From: Uranotaenia lowii
Taxonomy: Eukaryota > Arthropoda > Insecta > Diptera > Culicidae
Assembly: GCF_029784155.1 (NCBI RefSeq)
Contig: NC_073692.1
Location: 20,651,359-20,715,358 of the forward strand
Direction: 5' to 3'
DNA length: 64,000 bases
This document shows, piece after piece, positions 24,613 through 37,834 of this stretch. How positions within the stretch are numbered: the stretch's first letter is position 1; each line of letters begins with the position of its first letter. The notes below the pieces were generated by a model. The model was not told where the DNA came from. It saw nothing but the letters and a program-made list of their open reading frames with translations, and searched no databases. The position numbers and the translations under genes were made by a program.

Positions 24613-27588
24613 AATTGAAGGAATATTGTTCATCAGGTTATGTCGTGAGACTGAAAACCATGTATAGAAAATAAATAAAAAGAATGTAGTCACCAAATGA
24701 AAAAAGCACTATGTATGCACTTCTTGCAATAAATTTATAGCTCATTTCCTTTCAAATAACTTCAAAAACCTCAACTTGATCATGGTTGGTAATTTAATTC
24801 ATAAGTAGGTACCTAAAGGTTTTGCAAATCAACTTAGCAAAAATTTTCAAACCCTATATTTGACTAAATGCCAAGCATTGCAAGTCTAGTATTTCAGTCA
24901 CTTTTTATCACATTGAATAATTATCATAAGTAAACTGTGAAGTATTTTGGACAATTTTTTAATCATTAAAACCTTTTTAATCATAGCTCTAAGTTAGACC
25001 AATCGATAATAAAATGATATTTACCAGCCTTGCATTGTTGAAAACAAGTTACCTGTAAAGACAAGACAAAAGTTGCATTAGATTATTAATTAGCACGTTG
25101 GTCGGAGAGTTTAAATTACGCGAGTTCCTCGTGATCTACAATATCTAAGTATATTCATATTAGGGATGGTATAAAAAAGTCAAAATGATTTCTTCGAATA
25201 GAAATATTTTTGGTATTTAACACAAGTTCTAGAATTAACGTACCTTTAACTCAAACGGCTAAAAATTAGTTTTAAAAATTTTTGTCTAACAAATCGTACA
25301 TAATCAAAAATTCAATTACTCAGCTAAATTTTTACCCAATAAGTAAGTATCCAATGAAAAATTAATTTGCTCAACAAAAAGCAATTTTTAATCGCACAAA
25401 AAACTAAAACGAGATTCAAACCGATAAAAAAAATTACTAATAAGAAAAATATTAGCAATGATGAGGTAGCTAGTTCATCTGCAAGAATTGCGAATCAACA
25501 GAAGCTATGGATATCATAAAAAGTTAGCTTACCCCATCAATGTTTCAATTGAAGCTCTGCACAAATTGCAACCCGAAGATTCCCACGCATTTTCGTCATC
25601 TCAGCTCGATAGCAAGTGTACCTCGCTCGAAGTCCGAGAGTGTGTTCTCACGCCGCCCATCGATTCGAAACCAATTAGCTACCGGTGCTCACCGCAAAAT
25701 CCGAATAACCACCACTAGGCGAGCCTCGATCCGAATCAGGAAAGGAACGAACGAAAAAAGACACATCAACCCATCATCGATGAAAGATTTGCTTCTCGGT
25801 TACGCTTCGGTTGATCCCGAGCTCGGTTTCCACCGAAGTTGGAGGGCGGCGCCATCTTTTGCGAGTTGAAAAATTTTGATCGATCCCAAAAAAAAACATT
25901 TTTCTCATCGGAACGGCTAGCTGGCCTATTTTTGGATGGCCCTAGAGGTATGTAGCTGAACCGAAGTCTTTATGGCTCATATGGCTCGAAAAGTAACACG
26001 CTCTAACCAACAACCGGACACATTTATTAGCTATCGGCTGCTGGCTCAAACTTCCGCTTCACGCTCAATTAATTGTATGATCTGCAGTTTCCTTTCGCTG
26101 AGACAGGTAACCCGATCCGATTGAGATCGTCGCGGCTCCCTCGACAATGTGATAATAACAAATTTTTATGGATCACAGACAGAGTTGCTTAAGCCATGCG
26201 TTCTCTTCAATCTTTCTTGGTGTAAAGAAAGTGAAGCTAATTTTCGCACAACAAGTTCTGTTTCAACTCATTAAGAGAAGCATGAATTCTCTCATTCGTT
26301 TCTTCAGGGCCATTCCCATCGTTTTGGTTCGGCCCGTGTGAGCCGATCAAGATTGCATTCTCACTCGCTTCAATTATTTACAATTGCAATTGTAAATTAC
26401 TTTAATGTTCTTTAATCCACCATTGATGACCAACTAGCAGCACCTTGAAAAAACTGAAATTGCATGCGAATAGGGTTGGTTTGGTCGTTTTTTTTCAACG
26501 TATTTCTTTTGGCAAAAAGGGCGAAGCTCATTCTGTTTACCATTGGCCGAAGTCAATTGGTGTTAGCACGCAAGTTGTCTTTTTCCATTATGGTTCCTAC
26601 ATGAAGTAAATCCATCAAAATGTGAACCGAACCATGAATGAATTATGCTTTGTTTACGAGACGATGAATTCGTGTTTTTCCCCGGCGCTGAATATACTTA
26701 TGCGGTGCGTGCCGATGCAAAAATAAAACTGTCGGAATTGAGCGGACGGCCCTGAAAATTTTTGCGCTCCCGTTGTTGTTGCCCCGGCTTAAGCCGGCCG
26801 GTTCAAAACGACACGCCATACCATAAGCCAGCCGCAGTGAGTAAGTCGTGAGCGGAAATGGGATGAGCCGAAAGTGGGTGAAATGTCACGCTCTCATGAA
26901 GCCAAGCCAGCGATCAACTCATCGTAACTTTGTATACGATCGAATCACAACACCCTGAATTTAGGTGTAGAATCAAATAGGCAAACACACGAGAAGACCC
27001 GGAGAAATTCGTTCGTTCGTTTTACTGCGCCAGTTAACTGCTGTCAATGAAGTCGGCTCTCGATTTGATATATTTGCTCAAATTACACACTTCGGTTGAC
27101 GCCTCGACTTTCGACGATCCGACTCCGAGGTTGGAAAAGTTCGAAGGTGCGAGAGATCAAACAGCCCGGCTCGAGAGCGATTAAATATATGAAAACGAGA
27201 AAAAAAATCAAGGGTGGATGGATAAGGAGGACGAACAAGCCTTATGGTGATGTGTCTGGATGAAAGTAAATGTTTTCCAATGTTAAAACCCGTATCCGCC
27301 CAAAGTTCTTCGGAAAAGGGCAACTTACAAATAACTTCATCTTCGTCAGACTGTTATAATTTTTTTTTTTTTCAGGAATGGTTCGGCGTATCATTATGAC
27401 TCGATATTGCCAGATCCTTTATTTACCATACAATAAATTTTTAATTTTTTCTTATTTGGAAACAAAAAATTAAAGGCAAATATAAAAATATTTGGATTAG
27501 ATAAATCCTCTAATTCTGATTTCCAGGATAATCTGTTCAAATAAAGCGCAGAGTAAAGAGAATCTCCTTATGCATTTGATTGACGTAT
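24613..27588. other. Non-coding stretch; GC-richer at 25480-27340
   Basis: 24613-25480 is AT-rich and featureless. 25480-27340 is more balanced in composition with frames up to 109 codons, none recognisable. A 22-bp perfect palindrome, with centre TTGCAA, lies at 26376-26397. This may be regulatory or untranslated exon sequence, but nothing proves it. Confidence 0.4.
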
Positions 27589-29458
27589 AATTTTGACGAA
27601 GACAATTTTGACAATTATGACAGATTTGACAATTTTGACAATTTCACAATTTTGACAATTTTGACAATTTTGACAATTTTGACAATTTTGACAATTTTGA
27701 CAATTTTGACAATTTTGACAATTTCGACAATTTTGACAATTTTGACAATTTTGACAATTTTGACAATTTTGACAATTTTGACAATTTTGACAATTTTGAC
27801 AATTTTGACAATTTTGACAATTTTGACAATTTTGACAATTTTGACAATTTTGACAATTTTGACAATTTTGACAATTTTGACAATTTTGACAATTTTGACA
27901 ATTTTGACAATTTTGACAATTTTGACAATTTTGACAATTTTGACAATTTTGACAATTTTGACAATTTTGACAATTTTGACAATTTTGACAATTTTGACAA
28001 TTTTGACACTTTTGACAATTTTGACAATTTTGACAATTTTGACAATTTTGACAATTTTGACAATTTTGACAATTTTGACAATTTTGACAATTTTGACAAT
28101 TTTGACAATTTTGACAATTTTGACAATTTTGACAATTTTGACAATTTTGACAATTTTGACAATTTTGACAATTTTGACAATTTTGACAATTTTGACAATT
28201 TTGACAATTTTGACAATTTTGACAATTTTGACAATTTTGACAATTTTGACAATTTTGACAATTTTGACAATTTTGACAATTTTGACAATTTTGACAATTT
28301 TGACAATTTTGACAATTTTGACAATTTTGACAATTTTGACAATTTTGACAATTTTGACAATTTTGACAATTTTGACAATTTTGACAATTTTGACAATTTT
28401 GACAATTTTGACAATTTTGACAATTTTGACAATTTTGACAATTTTGACAATTTTGACAATTTTGACAATTTTGACAATTTTGACAATTTTGACAATTTCG
28501 ACAATTTTGACAATTTGGACAATTTTGACAATTTGGACAATTTTGACAATTTTGACAATTTTGACAATTTTGACAATTTTGACAATTTTGACAATTTTGA
28601 CAATTTTGACAATTTTGACAATTTGGACAATTTTGACAATTTTGACAATTTTGACAATTTTGACAATTTTGACAATTTTGACAATTTTGACAATTTTGAC
28701 AATTTTGACAATTTTGACAATTTTGACAATTTTGACAATTTTGACAATTTTGACAATTTTGACAATTTTGACAATTTTGACAATTTTGACAATTTTGACA
28801 ATTTTGACAATTTTGACAATTTTGACAATTTTGACAATTTTGACAATTTTGACAATTTTGACAATTTTGACAATTTTGACAATTTTGACAATTTTGACAA
28901 TTTTGACAATTTTTACAATTTTTACAATTTTTACAATTTTTACAATTTTTACAATTTTGACAATTTGGACAATTTTGACAATTTTGACAATTTTGACAAT
29001 TTTGACAATTTTGACAATTTTGACAATTTTGACAATTTTGACAATTTTGACAATTTTGACAATTTTGACAATGTTGACAATTTTGACAATTTTGACAATT
29101 TTGACAATTTTGACAATTTTGACAATTTTGACAATTTTGACAATTTTGACAATTTTGACAATTTTGACAATTTTGACAATTTTGACAATTTTGACAATTT
29201 TGACAATTTGACAATTTTGACAATTTTGACAATTTTGACAATTTTGACAATTTTGACAATTTTGACAATTTTGAGAATTTGGACAATTTTGACAATTTTG
29301 ACAATTTTGACAATTTTGACAATTTTTACAATTTTTACAATTTTTACAATTTTTACAATTTTTACAATTTTTACAATTTTTACAATTTTTACAATTTTTA
29401 CAATTTTTACAATTTTTACAATTTTTACAATTTGTACAATTTTGACAATTTTGAAAAT
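27589..29458. repeat. 9-bp minisatellite (TTTTGACAA)n, about 200 copies
   Basis: The unit TTTTGACAA repeats almost perfectly for 1.87 kb. Point variants are rare (TTTCGACAA, TTTGGACAA, TTTTGACAC). A TTTTTACAA variant is clustered in two blocks, about 28910-28957 and about 29322-29432. Because the unit is 9 bp, several frames stay open for hundreds of codons on both strands; these are artefacts of the repeat and not genes. Confidence 0.97.
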
Positions 29459-30364
29459 GTTTGATATATTGAAAATTTTGAAAAGTTTTATTTCAATTAT
29501 TTTTTATTAAGAAACATCCTTTCAGTTTTAATGGGGAAATAAAATATCAATATTTTGCTCCCAATCTAACCCGTGGCGGTTAAGTCGTTTCTTTTATAAC
29601 TTTCCAAGACAAACGAAAAATCCCAGAAATAAATGCATAGATCCTTATTGTTGGTCAAAATTCATAACAAGCAATTAAAACCTTTGAAACAGTTGGAATT
29701 TTTCATGGTATTCTTTTAAAGATATGAAAAATTAAAAAAAATAATAATTAAAATCAGAAGTAAATTTAAAAAAAATAAGAAAATGTGAAACATAAAGTAT
29801 CTTTTCTTACGTAAAATATAAATTAAGAATTTTGCTTGAAAACAACCATTTACAGAAAAAAATGATAGCTTTAAAAAAACCTACATACCTTGATTCAAAA
29901 TTTTGATCACCTTTAGCGAAATTGTTAAAAATATCTCATCTAACATTAAATATCTATATTGACGTGTTAATTAATGAAAAATTTAAAAAGTGATCTGCTT
30001 CAGAGCGTTGCTATGTCAATCTCTTTGTTTTATTTAAATTTAATTGTATTGTTATTTTTTGATGATTTTAGATTCAACTTCAATTTCAACTTCAACAGAT
30101 TCAACTTTTCTAGGATATGAAAGATTTTGCAACAATCTGTGAGAAAATTTTGAAAACAGGGGTTACTTACTAAGCTATTAAATGCTTTCAAGTTCCTACG
30201 GTAAAAAAAAATTTCAAACAAAATATGAACAAATTAGGTTATCTTCAGTGAAATTATGATTACAGAAACATTTTAGTAAGTTTCAGAGCCAAAAATGTTG
30301 AAAACAGACTTTTTGACAGGTTTTTTGATAATACGAATACGTGAAGTAGAAAGTATGGTATGCT
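29459..30364. other. AT-rich non-coding stretch
   Basis: No gene is seen. Confidence 0.5.
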
Positions 30365-30776
30365 AAGGTTACCACAATTTTTCGCCCACGTATCCGGGTA
30401 GGGCAAATCCGGGCTGCTTGTGTATAAACCTTACCAAATCCGGGCATTATGTTACAAAATTTTCAACCCAAAAACCGAGCAACATCTTAGCAAAATTGGT
30501 CAAAACGTAAAAATTATTCAACAAAAATGGACAGGACAAATTTTATTTTTCATCAGAACACATCAACTGATCTTTAATCGTATTTCATGCTTCCATAAAA
30601 AAAGGTCATGATTATTTTGATTTTTTTTAATAATTTTGTTTTTTGATGCTCTTTGAAATTTGTTTGATTTTGCGAATCAAAAGAAAAAATCCGGGCAAAA
30701 TCCCATCATTTTTCAACGAAATCTTGTATCAAATATTCGGGAAAGTCCGGGTAAAACCGGGCAATCTGGCAAGCTT
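30365..30776 (-). mobile_element. MITE, AAGGTTGCCAGA family, copy C
   Basis: Starts AAGGTTACCACAATTTTTC and ends CCGGGCAATCTGGCAAGCTT. The inverted right end matches the left end of the 5441 copy closely, including the CCCGG-rich subterminal block. It is in the same orientation as the copy at 6564. It is non-coding and about 412 bp long. Confidence 0.65.
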
Positions 30777-33700
30777 AAGGAAGATATCTTGCTTAAGTTC
30801 GACTTTCATCTTATTCGATATCAAATAAGCAATTTTAAATTGCTTGGCACCTGTTCCGTCATGTTTTTTTTTTTTTTTGATAATTGTGAAGAATTGTAAA
30901 AATTTGTTTCTTAATCTTAAAAAATTGTTTTTAAAATGGTAAATTGTGGAGTAGCAATAAAACTATTTTTTTAACTATGAAAATCTGAGAAGCTGTGTTT
31001 TGAATAAATAATTATTCAAACTTTGTTTTTTTTTTTTTGATAAATATCAATTCGGTAAGAAGTTTGGTTCGAAAGTTCTATGCAAACTTTCTCAATGAAC
31101 TGTTCAGTGTTCCTAATGCAATCAATACTTTGAAATCAATGCGTTTCGTACGACCCACTTCAATTGTGCAACCAACAGAAATATAAAATGTATATAAAAC
31201 CAAAAAGAAGCCTCCTGGGCGGAGATAACAGAGAGCAAAAAAACTGGAACATCTTGAAAACAACCTTTTGCCATCGGCATCGGAAAATGAAACAATTAAA
31301 CCAGACCAAGAGGGGGGCTTCAAAAATACCGAAAATTGTTTGGACTACGATAATTACCGTAACTTTCCGACGAAAACAAACCCATCAGCGGGAGGGTTGT
31401 GAGGAGTGGAGAAGATGGTTGGTTGCCGAGAAAGTCGGAAAAAGGCCCAAAAGTATTAAAAAAAAAAAAAAAATAACAACAGCGAAGAATACCCAGCGCA
31501 ATTAACCCGAGAGTAGTTATTTTTGCACCATTTCGTTGGCGCGCACTTATTTTTGAACCCAATCGAGACCGGCAGTTGAAACGCGATGGCATTAAGTACC
31601 AGAAAAAATCATTTTCTTAATTACTGCATTTCGGAAATTGATCGTACGGATGGGTACTGTTAGTTAAAACAGTGATAACAATAGCAAAGATTCGATTTGG
31701 CAAATTTTCAATTCAACAACAGAATTCAATCGAAACGTCTTTCGTGGGACTTGAACCCGAAAACAAGAGGCGACGAACCCTAGATTTTGGAGAGGGCGCC
31801 GCCCCCTCAATCCAAAATTCATTAATAGAGACAACCAGTAAATTGAAGGAAAAGAAAAATAACACCGACCCAACATCCAAAAAGTGTTAGAAGCAATGAC
31901 GAATCGAGTGGGTGGATTTGAATTCAACACCCGGGCCGCGGACGATCCAGGAAAAGAGCCCTCGATCGAATAGGCACGCATCACGACGTCGTTAGTCTGA
32001 ATCACGTCTGCGTCTACGTTGTTAAGATTGCTAGCATAAATCTATACGAAGAGGGTACCAAAGACGACGCGCTCCGGGAATATAATCTATGTTGAAATTT
32101 AATCAAGTTTTATGAACCATAACTCCTAGGCCAAATCCGGGCACAAGCGCCTAATCCGATCTGGCTGGCTGAAGCATTGCTGGAGGAACGGGAACGCGAT
32201 CTGTCTAGCTGCGTCTGCGTAGTCGTTCTTATGCCCTGTTACAACGCACCACAATTTTATGATGGGCTTTTCTGTCTTCCTCAGCGAGATGGGTGCGACC
32301 CTTTATGACGAGGATGATGATGATGATGCAGTCGGAGCTTTAATGATACAGTATGCTCTTTCTATGAGGTACCTCATTTCAGGATCAGCTTAGCGATAAA
32401 CGCACACGCTATGCTTTTCGAGTTAAACTTTACTTTTCACTTCATTTGTTTGCTGGTGTGCAGAAGCATGCTTTTGGAATGAGATCCGTTGCATAATTTG
32501 AAAGAAAAATCTTATCCGCTAAGTGACTTGTTTCCCTAGACCTTAGTTAACCAATTAAAACTTGATTCTGGAAAGACCTGCAGATTGTGAGTAAATAAAA
32601 CATTTTGATGTACGGATTCAGATCAGACATTTACTGTGAAGGCCTTGAAAAACAATGCATTTTTTATTTGAAATTTTAAAAATCGATGATGCGCATCTTG
32701 GTAATCGCCCCAAAAATTTCAGCTGGATCGCTAATGGGTACCTTTCATAAATTGCAAAAATATTTGATTTTAAGCCTCTTAGAATTAAAGGAATCCTTTA
32801 TTTATGCAATATCTAAACTCTCATTCGTAGTAATGTGAGTAGAAGTTAAGAGTTAACTTTTTCATGTAACTCCCAGGATTATTCCATCTGCGGGTCCTAG
32901 AGAATTTTGAAAATCTTTGATGTCCACATCCACCTTTTTATCAGTTTTGCACAAAGGTCAAAAGAATGATGCTTGAATACGCAAGTCATTCTCAATGCAC
33001 CAAACTGATACTCTCTGTTTAATTCATCAATAACGGCGCCGGCCTCGTCCTAGTAATCAAAAGAAAGGTAGTGAAAAAAGAAAAAGGGATGAAAAAAATA
33101 ATTTTGTGCTTCAGGACCGACGTCACTTCTGCATCCAAGCAAATAATTTTTGTTTTGGAGTGTGGGTGGTAGGATATGAGCAGGAAACACTTTTGACCAG
33201 TGCGATCTAGTTTTTTTAAACCAATTCTCGAAATTAATTTTTAATAAAAATTCCTTAACTGCTGCACGTAAAATACTATCTGTGACCACATTTCTTTGTT
33301 TTCCTAATGCTTCCCAACACTTTTTAACAGCAATCTGAAAACCTTGTTTAGTTAATAAATTAGTCCAAAATCTTAACATAAGTGTCCATTTTGGGTAAAT
33401 GAATCGACTATTGGTTTTCATACACCTTCTCCTAGGTTTATTCAATTAAAATTCATTTTGCTATCTTCTAGGCCTTTTTAAAAATCAATACTTAAGAAAA
33501 TTTTGGTTTAAAAAAAATTGAATAATTAAACTAATGTGTATTACCATTTAAGCATTGTTTATCCTTAATCAGCTAGCTTTTTTACCTCAATGTGTTAACA
33601 TATGTGTGTTAAAGAAACCGATCAGTGGTGAAACGTTCTAAACATTAAAAAAAACTCATTTATCAAAAGTGTGTGTAGGAAAAGATATATGACAAACTTC

Positions 33701-34671
33701 ACGCTTTTAGTTTTTGTTTAATTCGAAAGAATATGACAACTTCGGATAGAAAAAATACATGAATAGAGCTGAAATATCTAACAACTTCTTGAAAATACTT
33801 GGTGAAGTTTAACACAAGATTCCAATAGCGCACAGAACATTTGCGAAAAGGAGTATCATTTAACTAAAAAGATGCTTTTAATGTTGCAAAAAATTCCAAC
33901 TGTGACGAAAAAAAAAATTCTTTGTCATATTCATTTTCCAACGCATAGTTTGAATTCCAAGACACAAATTCAATAACTGTGGTAACATGATGTTCTAATA
34001 AAAGGTTATTTAGAAGTAAGATACGATTAAAATTATCATTTACCATAGGTGAAAAAGAGCGAGTGTGCTGTATTATATAAAAAAAATGTTTGAACATCAG
34101 ATACTGCTATTGAGTATGGACAAAAAAACAACAATAAATACGTAACTCATTAACGCATCAGTGATCATACCAATTACATCCTAAGTAACACAGATTAAGC
34201 TAACCAGCATTTGAAAGTTTTATTACGATTTTATCATGACATTTTATAAGCAGTTAGTTTTATAATGGTCTTGAAAAATGCTTAGATTCTTAATTAAACA
34301 GTTCGTTTTTTGGAAGTTCTGAAAACGCTTATGAAGCTTTCACTAAATATACTGTTTAAGTGGTTTTGAAAGAGTTCTGAATGATCTATTAAAACTCCAA
34401 TAGAACATAAACTAACAAGTTTGTTCCAACCTTTTTTGGATGGTTTTTCAAAAGCACGCAGCACCTTAATAAAATGAGGTGACAGTTCACGATAAACATG
34501 TCAAAACAGGAAACGCTCAAGCTGGATTGCATTGGAACTTCCATGTTTACACATTTTCGATAAATCATGTGTGTTTTTTTTAGTTATAATAAAAAAAATA
34601 TATTAAAATCTTGCTTTCATGCAATTTTAAATTATTTACAGCATTTTAAAATTAAGCAGAAGCCGCCATTT
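30777..34671. other. Non-coding stretch
   Basis: No gene is supported. The strand-minus frame 33050-33445 (131 codons) has a somewhat protein-like start but no domain I recognise. Two B-box-like motifs on the minus strand lie at about 31738-31760 (GGGTTCAAGTCCCACGA) and about 31910-31930, which may mark tRNA-derived repeats. Confidence 0.4.
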
Positions 34672-35850
34672 TGGATTTCAAAATGGCGTCAGGTAGCGAA
34701 ATTCACCTTCTACTAGTTAAGCTCTTTCACCTATTTCCAATATTGTAAGGGTTTCATGGGATTTTCAATCATTTACACCATATACCCAGCTAACATGAAA
34801 TCGTAATAGAAATGATAATCCAAATCGAATATTAAGACATTTTCAATAACTATCGTAAACACATTGGTATTGATTGATTTCCTATCATTCATTAACGACC
34901 AGCTTAACTCGAAAAAAGTTGAGTCGGATAGCAGTTTAGTCAACTCGTAAATATGTCTCCAAAAATTTGAGAATTTGCTAAATCGACATTTACAATTTGA
35001 GTGAACTGATTTACGATAAATGGGCGGTCCTTCAATTGACACTCTCTTCGGTTTCTTCCTTTGACCGGTTCGTAAAGAGGAAATTTCACCTATAGAGCTA
35101 TAGCGTGGATCCTATCAACTGATGAGTTGGCGTCGTGGTATGATACCGGACTGTGAATTCGAAGGACTGAAGTTCAAATCTCGGTCGAGGAATTTTTTTT
35201 TCGCTTATTTTGCTTTTTGTTGGATAATCGCATCGTTGGAATCTTGTCATTGTAGATATATCGCCTCCACTTTTGTAGCTATATGCTATTTTGGTAAGTT
35301 TAATACAATCTTTTTATCTGGTATATTTGTTTGAATAATTCTGTTGTTCCTGCGTTATACCTTCATAAATGTTTGCTGGGTAAGATTCAGTGAAAGCCGC
35401 CATCTTGGATTTCAAGATGGCATCAGGTAGCGGAATTCGACTTCTTCTAGTTTAGTCATTTTACCTCATAACCATATTATAGGGGTTTCATGGGATTTTC
35501 AGTGGTTTAAACTAAGGCAGAAGCTGCCATCTTGGATTTCAAGATGGTGTCAGAAAGAGAAATTCGATTTCTTCTAGTGCAGCCCTTTTACCATACGATT
35601 TTTAATCATTTACAGCATATAAAAGTTCAGCGGAAGCCGCCATCTTGGATTTAAAGATGGCGTCAGATAGCGTAATTCGACTTTCTCTAGTTTAGCTCTT
35701 TCTTGCAATACCCATAAGCATTATGGGGGTTTCATGCGATTTTAAGTCCTTCAGAACATTTTGAAGTTAAGCGGAAGCCGCCATCTTGGGTTCAAGATGG
35801 AGCCAGATAACGAAATTCGACTTCAACTCATGGTATTATTTCACCGGACA
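34672..35850. repeat. Tandem array of five 113-141 bp units with a GCCATCTTG inverted core
   Basis: Units start at 34672, 35396, 35523, 35636 and 35777. Each carries GCCATCTTGGATTTCAAGAT or a close variant, a short palindrome that places GCCATCTTG and its inverse back to back, followed by a diverged body containing AATTCGACTTCTTCTAGT. The gap between unit 1 and unit 2 becomes 126 bp once the TA-flanked MITE at 34785-35380 is removed, matching the other spacings. Confidence 0.85.
34785..35380. mobile_element. TA-flanked MITE inserted in the tandem array
   Basis: Ends are CCCAGCTAACAT and, inverted, CCCAGCAAACAT, with TA on both sides (34783-34784 and 35381-35382). Removing the insert and one TA restores the array unit. 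It contains a tRNA-like stretch at about 35125-35190 (GGTATGATACCGG, then a B-box-like AGTTCAAATCTCG). The 596-bp element has no transposase. Confidence 0.7.
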
Positions 35851-37564
35851 GTCACAACAAATAGTTTTTTTTGTATCATTTAAAAGTATGTCCTGCTGTA
35901 CTAATGATTAATAACTCAGAAATGAGGAACTCATCCTTCGCGTGTATTTGATTGGCTAGCGAGAGAAACGTCAAATTTAAGCTATTTATATGGCTCTCAT
36001 AATACCGCTAAAAACTAATAAACTATTTATCTGACCATGATAAAGCTATTAAGCATCGAATTGCCATGTTGGCGCCCGAAGGGCATAAAGTGACGCAATG
36101 ATGATGGATTGACAATGTCAAGTATTTAAAAAAAAATTTAAGGCCTATTTTCAATCAATACTATTATGTTTACGATGATATTATTTCATGTTTTACTATT
36201 TTATTTATTGAAAAATGTTTTTTGCGAAATATTTATAATTTTATTTTTTCCCATTAAAAAAATGTCGTTAAAATTTTCTTTATTTCACGATACTTTTTCT
36301 TACACATTTTACCTACAATCTTGACTGGCAATAGAAAAGATGCTCATAATATTGTTAAAACATTGCTTTTTTGCTATAAATTTTACCAGATCATATTTCA
36401 ATAATACAATCATCATCCATCAATCACCATGGTTGCTAGAAAAAATTAAAAAAAAACTCGGAGAACTCACGAAATCGAAAAAAAAAACAAAATTTTTTAA
36501 TTTAAAAATATATATATATATACGCTTTATAAAAGCTTTGGTAATCTAAATTTTACAATACAATGATTTCATCGAAGTTCAACAAATTAGTCATGATGAC
36601 GTTTCTAGAACATGGCCAAATAGCTGAATATATTAGCTTTATTAGAGTTCTGGCGATGCACAGAATGCGGTTAAGCTTTTTAAGCTTACAACTATACCTC
36701 TAAAGAATTTGCGCTGACCATAATAAGACAAAATTACCACTTGGGATCAATGCCAATGCCTCCTACTTCTCCTGTATGCAATTGCTCATCGATAAGGAAA
36801 TGGATATTTACAATACCAAAAATCATTAGGACAGATCATACCGCGAAAATGATGTGTCATGATTGAAATAATTCAAAACATCTAATCATTCGAATAATTG
36901 GTCTTTAAGCAAACACCATAATAAAGTTGTTCATATGTAAATCTGTAATAACATGTGTTCTAGTCTTTAAAAAAAATCGTGATGGAAAGTTATAATTAAG
37001 ACGGACAAAAAATGCTTATTTATTCGTTATTAAAGAGGAAGAAAAGCCCAAAGCCCAAAGCAATTGGATCTCAATGTAAAAATCAATTATTTTAAAATAT
37101 TCTTGCTAATGTCCTTCTAGGAAATTTTTGTCATTTTTATAATTTTTGTTTGACATTATATAAACAAAAATGTTTTCAATACCTTAAAATCAAGCTCAAG
37201 ATGCTTTTAATGTGGTTTGGAAGTTTTCAGTGTTCACAAAAGAACTTGGGTTCTTAAATTTCTTATTTATTTCCAGAGCCACTCAGCGAAATTTCCAAGG
37301 ATTTTTTATTCCGGAATGATAAATTTCGATAACTGAATTTATTTTCGTAAACCCCTAAAGAAGGCAAATTCGTTTAAAAATGAGAAACATTTTTTCATTT
37401 AAAAGTTTTTTTGAACTGAATATTATACTTTAAGTGACGATAAATAAACATTATTTTGATAACTTTTTGGATGGTCTAGACAGTTTTAAAGGAAAGAAGG
37501 ATTTTTGTGAAATGTGTAATTTAGTTGCCAAAATTTTCCACAACTTTCAGTCTCAATCACACTT
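35851..37564. other. AT-rich non-coding stretch
   Basis: No gene. A short segment at about 36076-36098 (GCGCCCGAAGGGCATAAAGTG) resembles the terminus of the MITE at 37565 and could be a fragment of the same family. Confidence 0.45.
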
Positions 37565-37834
37565 ACATATGAGGCCTTCAGAGCCCAAGGGGTATAAGTG
37601 ACAAAATGGTCGATTTTGAGTTAATGATGCCAAACGATTTTTCATATTTTAAACTTGTTTTGCTGATTTTTTCATATTTTTAGAATTTTATTTACATACT
37701 CTAACATTAGAAAGAAAAATACAAATTTTTCTAAAAATATATGGAAAATGACCAAACACAACAAATTGAAAAGTGTTTTCTCGAAATAAGCTTTTATGCA
37801 CTTATACCCCTTTGGCTCCAAGGGCCTCATATGT
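37565..37834. mobile_element. 270-bp MITE with ACATATGAGGCC ends
   Basis: The ends ACATATGAGGCCTTCAGAGC and the inverted right end, ACATATGAGGCCCTTGGAGC, match over about 36 bp with small differences. CTT flanks both sides (37562-37564 and 37835-37837), a possible 3-bp duplication. The interior is AT-rich and non-coding. Confidence 0.7.

Noticed and set aside
26376..26397. 22-bp perfect palindrome
   Set aside because: AT-rich and isolated, with no repeat partner or flanking structure.
27568..29510. Very long open frames of repeated residues across the 9-bp array (up to 584 codons, both strands)
   Set aside because: A 9-bp unit without stops keeps several frames open automatically. All frames are equally open and no start, promoter or non-repeat domain exists.
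33050..33445. 131-codon minus-strand frame with a partly protein-like start
   Set aside because: I could not match it to any family and its C-terminus is low-complexity. A protein search would be needed to support it.
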